DNA of 64,000 nt, taken from assembly GCF_024055895.1 (NCBI RefSeq), contig NZ_JAMXLE010000001.1:62001-126000 (forward strand), given 5' to 3'. The number at the start of each line of letters is the position of its first letter. The stretch's first letter is position 1. This document shows positions 1 to 7,012 of this stretch, in pieces. Position numbers and translations under genes: made by a program. The notes below the pieces were generated by a model. It was not told the origin of the DNA. It saw nothing but the letters and a program-made list of their open reading frames with translations, and searched no databases. This DNA comes from Rhizobium sp. L1K21 (GTDB taxonomy: Bacteria > Pseudomonadota > Alphaproteobacteria > Rhizobiales > Rhizobiaceae).

Positions 1-806
1 CAGGAGAGCCAATCGAAACGGTTTTCAAGCGCGCCCGGCAGCGCGTGCTGCAGCTGACGGAGGAGGAGCAGGTGCCCTGGGAGACAAGCTCTATCACCGG
101 CGACTTCTATTTCAGGCAAGACGCTTCAGACCAAGGTCGTCAGCAGGTCGTACCCGCTGCGCCGCAGGTTTCGGAATCTCCGGTTTCACAGGCTTTCGAG
201 GCGGCGCGACGGGAGGGCTCGCAGGCAGCATGGAGTGCCTTCTTAAGCCGCTTCCCGGATGCCGATGTATCTTACCTGTCGCGGGCAAATGACGCTCTTT
301 TTAAACTTAAACTCGCCGCGCTTTCCAAGGCCGCTACGAAACCCGACCGACCGTTTGCCAGTTGCGCCTACGCAACGCTTGGCACATTAAGTGGAGAGCT
401 TTGCGCAACCTCCGTGCTGGACCCGCAATATGGAAACCGTTATGGCGGTGTCAATCTCGGCGACAACCAGTTGCGCACTGCCTGGGTGGAAGGCGTTGCG
501 GGCGATGGTATAGGTCAGTCGGTGCTGATCAGTTTCGACAGCCCGAAGACAATCAACGGCATACGCCTGGTTAACGGTTATGCCAAAAATGGCGACATCT
601 TTGCCAAGAACGGGCGCGTTCGCGAATTGCTGGTTGCGACGTCATCCGGCTACAGTCAGACAATTACGCTGCATGACAATTCAGACTGGCAGCGGCTCGA
701 TCTGCCGCCATTGAACGATGTGAGCTGGATCATGCTGGAAATCGGCTCCGTCTATCGCGGGTCCAAATACAAAGACACGGCCATCAGCGAATTGCGGTTT
801 GAGTGA
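1..806 (+). CDS. Caspase-family protein, C-terminal part, with NADase-type glycan-binding domain (5' end outside window)
   Basis: The reading frame is open from base 3 and has no convincing start in the window, so this is the 3' end of a longer gene. The first ~30 residues (VFKRAR...QVPWETSSITGDFYF) match the end of bacterial caspase/peptidase C14 domains, where 'PW..SS..G.FYF' is usual. A linker follows, then from about base 355 a discoidin-like module with TAWVEG, GDGIG, NGYAKN, FAKNGR, SVYRGSKYKDTAISEL motifs, typical of the NADase-type glycan-binding domain found on secreted caspase-like proteins. The catalytic His/Cys pair would lie upstream and cannot be checked. The stop overlaps the start of the dipeptidase gene (TGATG), so the two are probably co-translated. 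Role: inferred exported protease or pseudo-protease. Confidence 0.75.
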   Translation, partial: GEPIETVFKRARQRVLQLTEEEQVPWETSSITGDFYFRQDASDQGRQQVVPAAPQVSESPVSQAFEAARREGSQAAWSAFLSRFPDADVSYLSRANDALFKLKLAALSKAATKPDRPFASCAYATLGTLSGELCATSVLDPQYGNRYGGVNLGDNQLRTAWVEGVAGDGIGQSVLISFDSPKTINGIRLVNGYAKNGDIFAKNGRVRELLVATSSGYSQTITLHDNSDWQRLDLPPLNDVSWIMLEIGSVYRGSKYKDTAISELRFE

Positions 807-1495
807 TGTCGCCGCTGCATCTGCTGCTGCTCATCGTGTTTTTTGTCATTGGCCAGAACGCCCAGGCCGATGACTTGCCGCGCGGATTCTCCTATCTGAA
901 AAACATCGACCCCTCGATTGCGCAGGATATTCGCTACGCGGGAGAAGAGAATTTCACCGGCGGAAAGGTGCCTGGTTATTTGGCCGGGGAGTGCATCCTG
1001 GCCAGCCCTGCGGCGCGTGCACTCGGGGCGGTCCAGACTGAGCTTCGGGCGCAAGGGTTCGGATTGCTTGTCTATGACTGCTACCGGCCCAAAAAAGCGG
1101 TTTCCTATTTCATGAAATGGGCGAAAGGCAATCATGATACGAACCCAGGTTATCATCCCGATATTGCGGCAAGCAAGCTGTTCGAAAAAGGCTACATCGC
1201 CGCGCGATCCGGCCATTCCAGTGGCGATGCCGTGGACCTGACCCTGATAAACTTGAACAGCAGACAGCCAATCGAGATGGGAACCCGCTTCGACTTTTTC
1301 AGCCCGCTGAGCTGGACGCATTCATCCAAAATCAGCGCCGAGGCGCGGAAAAATCGCGCCATATTGGTCGATGTCATGGCGCGTCACGGATTTGGCAATT
1401 ACGCCCAGGAATGGTGGCACTTCAGCTATCGCCGGCCCTCATTCAAGGGCCAGTATTTCGATTTTCCGGTGACGCGGGCGCAGCCCCTTCGCTAA
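806..1495 (+). CDS. VanX-like D-alanyl-D-alanine dipeptidase (peptidase M15D), exported
   Basis: A 229-residue protein with a hydrophobic signal peptide (MSPLHLLLLIVFFVIGQNAQA, cleaved near residue 23). The M15D zinc site is intact: H137 and D144 in the SGHSSGDAVD motif, and E202-W-W-H205 near the C-terminus. The family cleaves D-Ala-D-Ala dipeptide or trims peptidoglycan-derived peptides in the periplasm. ATG 806 was chosen because it overlaps the upstream stop (TGATG); a GTG three bases earlier is also possible. It converges with the ompA-like gene, and the two stops overlap by 4 bp. No vanH/vanA partners are nearby, so vancomycin resistance is unlikely. A housekeeping or peptide-salvage role within the protease locus fits better. 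Confidence 0.85.
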   Translation: MSPLHLLLLIVFFVIGQNAQADDLPRGFSYLKNIDPSIAQDIRYAGEENFTGGKVPGYLAGECILASPAARALGAVQTELRAQGFGLLVYDCYRPKKAVSYFMKWAKGNHDTNPGYHPDIAASKLFEKGYIAARSGHSSGDAVDLTLINLNSRQPIEMGTRFDFFSPLSWTHSSKISAEARKNRAILVDVMARHGFGNYAQEWWHFSYRRPSFKGQYFDFPVTRAQPLR

Positions 1496-2154
1496 CCGCT
1501 AACGTTGACGACTTCGACGCGGCGGTTTTCTGCTGCGTCGGGATGGCTGCGGTTTTTCAGTCGCTCTTCGCCAAAACCGATCGCGATGAGACGGTGTTCG
1601 CTGATGCCGAAATGGGAAATCAGATAGTGGCGCACGGCGTCTGCCCGGCGCTCCGACAGGTCCATATTGTATTCGTCGCTACCCACCGCGTCGGTGTGTC
1701 CGTTCAACAGCAGTCGGGCATCGGCGAGCCGCGGATTGATCAGCGCCTCGCCCAGCGTGTTGAGATCGGGGATCGATTGGGGCGTAATCTCCGCCGAATC
1801 GTAGTTGAAGCCGATTTCGATATTGATCGATGGAAGGTTTGAATGGTCCATGATCTCGGCGACCTGCTGTTTCATCCGCACCGAAAGGCCGCGCTTGGGC
1901 AGCGTTCCCAGATATTCTGCGTCGCTCTTCGACAGGCTGGTACTGCCTTCTGCCGGCACAGCTTTTCCGAGTGTCAGTCCGCGGGTCGGGGGCTTCTTTG
2001 CCTCGGGAGCGAGCTTGTTGATGACATCGTTTTTCTCAAGGGATTGCGCGTTGGATGCCGTGTGCAACTGCAGACAAGCAAAAGTTGAGATCAGCACAGC
2101 GCAAGCAACATCGCGCTTCCAATTTTTCACATATCCTGCCACGTCAAACCCCAT
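1492..2154 (-). CDS. OmpA-family peptidoglycan-associated protein
   Basis: A 220-residue protein with an N-terminal signal sequence (hydrophobic stretch ending near SNAQS) and a C-terminal OmpA/MotB domain. The domain is shown by FNYDSAEI, LNGHTDAVGSDEYNMDLSERRA and NRRVEVV. The Asp and Arg of the NGHTDAVGS...LSERRA and NRRV stretches are the residues that normally bind diaminopimelate. No transmembrane beta-barrel precedes it, so it is a soluble or membrane-anchored periplasmic protein tied to the cell wall. It runs against the surrounding protease genes. It resembles the second OmpA-like gene at 12561-13235, including the PSI(N/D)(I/M)E lead-in to the domain. ATG 2154 was chosen because a longer frame upstream lacks a signal peptide. 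Confidence 0.85.
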   Translation of the reverse strand: MGFDVAGYVKNWKRDVACAVLISTFACLQLHTASNAQSLEKNDVINKLAPEAKKPPTRGLTLGKAVPAEGSTSLSKSDAEYLGTLPKRGLSVRMKQQVAEIMDHSNLPSINIEIGFNYDSAEITPQSIPDLNTLGEALINPRLADARLLLNGHTDAVGSDEYNMDLSERRADAVRHYLISHFGISEHRLIAIGFGEERLKNRSHPDAAENRRVEVVNVSG

Positions 2155-2232
2155 CCGCTCCAAGCCACAGATGGTGCCAAGATAAAGCGGATTTTGCCAA
2201 ATAAGCAAGTCTGTCGGCGCTCCCGAACACAT

Positions 2233-2359
2233 CGCCTGTCACAAAGCTGAAACCGGGTTGCCTTTATTCTTCGCATGGGCATAACTTAATAATCGTCTAT
2301 TAAATGTGGTATAAACCGCTGGGGCGGCGGGTTAAGAGGACAAGAGCGCTAGGGGGCAT
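2233..2359. promoter_or_regulatory. Divergent intergenic region between ompA-like and NOX-like genes
   Basis: This 127-bp gap separates divergently read genes. It is AT-rich in its middle (around 2283-2320), with a TATAAA hexamer near 2311 that could be a -10 for the rightward operon. A GGGGG ribosome-binding stretch at 2352-2356 sits just before ATG 2360. No clear operator was seen. Confidence 0.35.
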
Positions 2360-3619
2360 ATGTCTGGTAATATCTTGGTAACGCTGCTCTGTCTGATGGC
2401 GGTGATCTTATCTATTCCCGCAGCCAGCCACACCGGGCTTGCAACCTGGCTTTCCATCGCCGCGGCATCGACCGCTTTTGTCGCAATGGGGCTCAATCAG
2501 TTTCTGGCTGTTCGGCCACGCTTTCTGGAAAGCGCCTTCGGCGGTCTGGACCGCATGTACCAGACCCACAAACGTCTCGGTATCCTGGCGTTTGTTCTCA
2601 TTCTCGTGCATTATTTCGTCACGCCGAACTTCAGCGGTCTCATATTGACTTCAGGTCTGAACGAGGTTGCCGGCACCGTGGGCGAAATCGGCTTTTACGG
2701 ATTGGTCGCTCTCATCGCATTCAGCATCATCAAGCGCATCCCAAAGACCAAATTCGAGTTTCCCTATCATCTCTGGCGGTTTACACACCGGTTCATCGGA
2801 TTGTTCTTCATCCTGATCGTCTTTCACTTCAATTTCATCAAGCGGCCCTTTGACGGCAATGCGTTTCTGGCGATCTATCTCAATATTTTCGCAGCGCTCG
2901 GTATTGTCGGTTACGTTTATGTGCAGATCAGGCCGTTTTTGCGGAAGAAACGCTATCGGGTCACATCCGTTGTCCGCACGCCATCGGCAACCGTTGTCTC
3001 GGCAGAGCCCATCAAAGGCTCCATTGCGGCCAAACCCGGACAATTTGCCTTTCTGGCGGCAAGGAAAAGCGGGCTTGGCGAACCGCATCCTTTCACCATT
3101 GCAAAGCATGGTGGGGGCAAGGGCGAGATAAGCTTTGCCATCAAGCCGCTTGGCGACTTCACCCGAAAGCTGCGTGAAAGGATCGAGGTCGGAGACGAAC
3201 TGTTGATCGAAGGCGGGCATGGGCGTTTTAATTTTGAAAAGGGTGGCCCGCGTCAGGTTTGGCTTGCCGGCGGCATCGGCATTACGCCATTCATCGCAAT
3301 GGCGGACGCGCTTCGCAGCCGGCCCGATATCGATGTTCATCTGTTCCACTGTGTGCGTGAGAAGGACGAAGCGATCGAGGACGAGCGTCTTTTTGCCCTG
3401 GCAAAAGAGCTGAAGAATTTTCACTTTTCGCTGCATAGCTCGAAAGAGGATGGCCGGCTTGATGCGAAAAAACTGGTCGAGGCGAGTGCGGTTGCGCCCA
3501 AGGATTGTCATTTCTTTTTCTGCGGACCGAATATTATGCGCCAGTCGCTCGTCAAGGGTTTGATATCGATGAAGCACGGCCCGGCGCGGGTCGAATTTGA
3601 GCAATTTGAATTCAGATAG
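2360..3619 (+). CDS. NOX/ferric-reductase-type membrane flavocytochrome b
   Basis: A 419-residue protein. The N-terminal ~200 residues form about six membrane helices with two bis-histidine heme signatures: H70...H84 and H143...H156. The 13- and 12-residue intervals are those that ligate two stacked b hemes in NADPH oxidases and ferric reductases. The cytosolic half is a ferredoxin-NADP reductase fold, with the FAD motif HPFTI (about 242-246), the nicotinamide motif GGIGITPF (about 304-311), CGP (about 392) and a C-terminal aromatic (FEFR). The family moves electrons from NAD(P)H through FAD and two hemes across the membrane to oxygen, ferric iron or a periplasmic acceptor. The tetraheme cytochrome gene follows 31 bp later, so a periplasmic cytochrome acceptor is plausible (inference). 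Confidence 0.85.
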   Translation: MSGNILVTLLCLMAVILSIPAASHTGLATWLSIAAASTAFVAMGLNQFLAVRPRFLESAFGGLDRMYQTHKRLGILAFVLILVHYFVTPNFSGLILTSGLNEVAGTVGEIGFYGLVALIAFSIIKRIPKTKFEFPYHLWRFTHRFIGLFFILIVFHFNFIKRPFDGNAFLAIYLNIFAALGIVGYVYVQIRPFLRKKRYRVTSVVRTPSATVVSAEPIKGSIAAKPGQFAFLAARKSGLGEPHPFTIAKHGGGKGEISFAIKPLGDFTRKLRERIEVGDELLIEGGHGRFNFEKGGPRQVWLAGGIGITPFIAMADALRSRPDIDVHLFHCVREKDEAIEDERLFALAKELKNFHFSLHSSKEDGRLDAKKLVEASAVAPKDCHFFFCGPNIMRQSLVKGLISMKHGPARVEFEQFEFR

Positions 3620-3650
3620 AAATTGCCGGGGGACGGCAGATTCAGGGGTG

Positions 3651-6600
3651 ATGATCGTGAAGAAAAAAAGCATTCGCTTTGCCGAGATAGGGGGTTTCGC
3701 CACGGCTGCCCTGGTGCTGCTTCTTGCCGTTTCAGGATCGGCTCAGGCGCGCGATGCCTTTTCAGATGATGCATTTTCAACCTATGAGCCGAATGTTGCC
3801 AATGGCGAATATATGGCCAAGGCCGCCGGCTGTCTGGCCTGTCATGCCTCCGGCGAGGATCTGACGCTGCTTTCGGGCGGCCGTGAAATCGAGACTTATG
3901 TCGGCAAGTTCTTCGTGCCCAATATCACGGCAAGCTCCAGCGGTACGGGCGGGTGGTCGAATGCGCAATATCTGAACGCGGTCATCAATGGCACCGCACC
4001 GGATGGACGCAATTACTATCCGGTCTTTCCCTACAACGCCTATGCGGGGATGAAGCCCGAGGATGTGCTGGACATCAAGGCATACATCGAAACCCTCAAG
4101 CCTTCGGATAGCCCTTCCAAACGGCACGAGGTTTCCTTCCCCTACAATCTCGACAGTTCCATCAGCGCCTGGAAGATGGCGAATTTTGATACGCCGGCCT
4201 TCCAGCCGGGCGATGGTTCGCAGATGAGCCGGGGGCGCTATCTCGTCGAAAATGTTGGCGCATGCGGCGAATGCCATACGCCCAGAACACTGACCTATGG
4301 CCTTGACGAAGAAAACGCGCTTTCGGGCAACAAGGGTGTCGATGGAGAGGTGGCACCCGACATCTCGGTCAGCAAGATGGCTGGGCTCGGTGATGCGAGC
4401 GTCTTCGTGACGAACTTCATCGACAAGGAGCAGAAGCTCTCCGGCAGCCCGGTCACGTCGCCGCTCAAGCGCGCGATGCTGGAAGGCTACAAGACACTGA
4501 CCCAGGATGACCGGCGCGCCATTCTGGCCTACCTTTCGGGTCGCCCTCAGAAGACGCCGGATATTGCCCAGGCAAGCTGCAGCCAGGCGTCGGCGCAGCC
4601 GTTGACCCTTGATTCCGATGTTGCCGCCAAGGCGGATGATTTTGTCGGGCGCTATTGCCGCAATTGCCATGGTCTTGGCGAGAGCAATGAAGGTTCGTTT
4701 CCGGCAGGCGACTTGAATTCCATTGCCCGCAATCCCGCCTTCGTCACACCGGGCAACCGGGCCTCTTCGCTGCTGTTCACCAGCGTTTCAAGCGGTCGCA
4801 TGCCTTATGGCACGAAACCGTCGGCAGATGAGATCGAAGCTTTGGGCGCGTGGATCGACGGGCTGGATCGGGCGCAGGTTTCCGCGAAAGTCGCGCCACC
4901 CCCGCGCAATCGTCCCATTATCGGATGGCGGAGCCACGTGGAAAATGCGCTTCGTGATCTTACCGATATTGACGAACGTGACCGTCCCTTCATCCGCTAT
5001 TTCAGCTTCCAACAGCTTTATAACGGCGTATTCCCGTGCGAAAGCGAAGCGGATTTCGCCCGCAGGCTGGACCTTTTCCAGGCCGGTTTCCGCAAGTTGG
5101 TGAATTCCGTTTCTCTTGGGGAGCGGGTCGTTAATCCGCAACCCGTCGAGGGGACTGGCGATCGCGTTTTGCGCGTCGACATTCGCGACTTCAAATGGAG
5201 TGAAAGCCAATGGGACCAGCTCGTTGCCGATTACCCCTATGGTTATGCTCCGGAGAATGATCCATCGCTCACGACGCTGGCACGGGAAACGACAACGCGA
5301 CTGCCCATCATTCGGGCTGACTGGTTTATGGCCAATGCCTCGCGACCGGAAATTTATGCCGTTCTTCTCGACCTGCCTGATAATGTGGAAGCGCTGGAGC
5401 GCAGGATCGGTGTGGATGCGGCCCGCAACATTCATGACCTGAAGGTGATCCGTGGAGCCTTCACGGAGGGCTTCTCCGGTGTTTCCGACCATAACCGCCT
5501 GCTTGAACGTCATGACAGTCTTTCCGGCTATTACTGGAAGTCCTACGACTTTATTGGCAGCAGCGGCATTCACAGCCTGAAACTGCATCCGCACGGACCG
5601 CGTGACATCGGCCAATTGCCGGATGGGCTGGAGCCTTTCACGCATGATGGCGGGGAAATGCTCTTCACGTTGCCCAACGGTTTGCAGGGTTATTATCTCA
5701 CTGACGGCGTCGGCAAGCGCATTGATCGTGGGCCGACCACCGTGGTGTCTTTCCGCCAGCGGCCGATCGGCAAGGGTGTCGAGATCATCAATGGGCGCTC
5801 CTGCATGACTTGCCACGCAGATGGCACGATTGCCAAGCGGGATCAGTTGCGCACACACATCGAAAGCTCGACGCTCTTCAATCTCGATCAACGCGAAACG
5901 CTGCTGCGCATGTATGTGGACCAGATCGAGCTTGACAAAGCCTATGCCGAGGACCGGGACCTGTTCATCTCGGCGCTTTCGAAAATCAACGCCACTGAAA
6001 AGGCACCTGACGGCAGCCTCAAGAGCATCAGCGGTGCAGGTGGAGAGGAAATCATCACCTGGTTTGCCGACTTCTATGAAGCGGACATGGACGAAAACAT
6101 GCTGGCGGCTGAGTTCGACATGACATTGGACGAATTCAAGGAGGCCATCCAGCGGGTTCGTGATCCCATGTCGCGCGCCGTTGCCATCGACTGGATCAAT
6201 CAGCTTGAGGCCGGGATCAAGGTTTCCCGCTCCGAGGTTGAGGATCAGTTTCCCAACCTCGTCAAGGCGGTGATGAACCTGGAGCCCCTGCGCCTTCAGG
6301 GGGCGGAGCCGGAATTGTTGGCAAGCGCACAATTGCCGCTCTACAAGACCGCATCCTACCGAGATGACGGTTATGATGCGACGCCGGGCACTGCTGCTGC
6401 ACTCAAGCTGAGCATCATGGTCGACAAGACCAACGTGCTTGTGGGCGAACGGCTGACCTTCGATGTTGTTGCCAATCAGGCTTGCGAGTTGCAGATCCTC
6501 TATGTTGAAGCCGACGGCAATGTGGAACTGATCCCGCAGGCGATGATAGGCGACCCCTTCCTGCAGCCCGGCGTGCCGCGCACGATCCCGGACGCATCGG

Positions 6601-6854
6601 TCGGCGAACTTGTTTTCGACACGCCGGCTGAGGACGAAACGCTTGTGTTGAATTGTAAGGTTGGCGGCCTTGGGTCCAGTCGCATGAGCGCTGAAGAGGC
6701 AAGGGCAATCATCGCCAGTTCATTCCAGCCACCAAAACGGGGGCTCGCAGTGAAGATGTTTGAGAACAACGCCAAGGCTGTTCTCCAATCGGCCAAGGAG
6801 CCAAGTCTGGCTGCGATCAATATGCTTTCTTTCAATGTGAGAGAGCACGAGTAA
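3651..6854 (+). CDS. Exported tetraheme c-type cytochrome with DUF4384-like C-terminal domain
   Basis: A 1067-residue protein with a signal peptide (basic KKK start, hydrophobic core, cleavage near SAQA-RD). Four CxxCH heme c motifs begin at C61 (CLACH), C205 (CGECH), C336 (CRNCH) and C718 (CMTCH). The first three lie in cytochrome c domains like those of the cytochrome subunits of membrane alcohol/gluconate dehydrogenases. The long stretch between hemes 3 and 4 (about 390-700) matches no family I recognise. The C-terminus (about 930-1030: KLSIMVDKTNVLVGERLTF, VEADGNVELIPQ) resembles DUF4384, a beta module common on caspase-like and kinase-linked proteins. ATG 3651 (or GTG 3657) was chosen over a TTG at 3597 because it places the signal peptide at the N-terminus. 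This is an unusual fusion and probably an electron carrier or redox sensor. Confidence 0.8.
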   Translation: MIVKKKSIRFAEIGGFATAALVLLLAVSGSAQARDAFSDDAFSTYEPNVANGEYMAKAAGCLACHASGEDLTLLSGGREIETYVGKFFVPNITASSSGTGGWSNAQYLNAVINGTAPDGRNYYPVFPYNAYAGMKPEDVLDIKAYIETLKPSDSPSKRHEVSFPYNLDSSISAWKMANFDTPAFQPGDGSQMSRGRYLVENVGACGECHTPRTLTYGLDEENALSGNKGVDGEVAPDISVSKMAGLGDASVFVTNFIDKEQKLSGSPVTSPLKRAMLEGYKTLTQDDRRAILAYLSGRPQKTPDIAQASCSQASAQPLTLDSDVAAKADDFVGRYCRNCHGLGESNEGSFPAGDLNSIARNPAFVTPGNRASSLLFTSVSSGRMPYGTKPSADEIEALGAWIDGLDRAQVSAKVAPPPRNRPIIGWRSHVENALRDLTDIDERDRPFIRYFSFQQLYNGVFPCESEADFARRLDLFQAGFRKLVNSVSLGERVVNPQPVEGTGDRVLRVDIRDFKWSESQWDQLVADYPYGYAPENDPSLTTLARETTTRLPIIRADWFMANASRPEIYAVLLDLPDNVEALERRIGVDAARNIHDLKVIRGAFTEGFSGVSDHNRLLERHDSLSGYYWKSYDFIGSSGIHSLKLHPHGPRDIGQLPDGLEPFTHDGGEMLFTLPNGLQGYYLTDGVGKRIDRGPTTVVSFRQRPIGKGVEIINGRSCMTCHADGTIAKRDQLRTHIESSTLFNLDQRETLLRMYVDQIELDKAYAEDRDLFISALSKINATEKAPDGSLKSISGAGGEEIITWFADFYEADMDENMLAAEFDMTLDEFKEAIQRVRDPMSRAVAIDWINQLEAGIKVSRSEVEDQFPNLVKAVMNLEPLRLQGAEPELLASAQLPLYKTASYRDDGYDATPGTAAALKLSIMVDKTNVLVGERLTFDVVANQACELQILYVEADGNVELIPQAMIGDPFLQPGVPRTIPDASVGELVFDTPAEDETLVLNCKVGGLGSSRMSAEEARAIIASSFQPPKRGLAVKMFENNAKAVLQSAKEPSLAAINMLSFNVREHE

Positions 6855-6945
6855 CGGTATTGCCAGACCGGTTGCAGGTTCGAGGGAAGGGGACGCCTTC
6901 GAACCGGGCGGTTGCAGAGCGCTCCAGGGCGCCTGCAACGCGCCT

Positions 6946-6964
6946 CCCACCGATGGTGGGTTTT
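6946..6964 (+). terminator. Short terminator-like hairpin upstream of the CHAT gene
   Basis: CCCACC (6946-6951), loop GAT, GGTGGG (6955-6960), then TTTT. The hairpin lies between the cytochrome stop and the CHAT gene start. It is short, so it may be a partial terminator or attenuator rather than a full stop. Confidence 0.5.
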
Positions 6965-7012
6965 CGGAAACAAGGCGATCACACAAGAACGATTCCAGGG
7001 GGGCTACCAGCT

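Noticed and set aside
806-1495. The VanX-like gene as a vancomycin resistance determinant.
   Set aside because: No vanH, vanA-type ligase or VanRS genes are near, and Gram-negative VanX homologues usually serve peptide recycling.
4788-6332. A 514-codon open frame on the minus strand inside the tetraheme cytochrome gene.
   Set aside because: It is the antisense shadow of a long GC-rich gene. It shows no signal, domain or ribosome site, while the plus strand encodes clear heme motifs.
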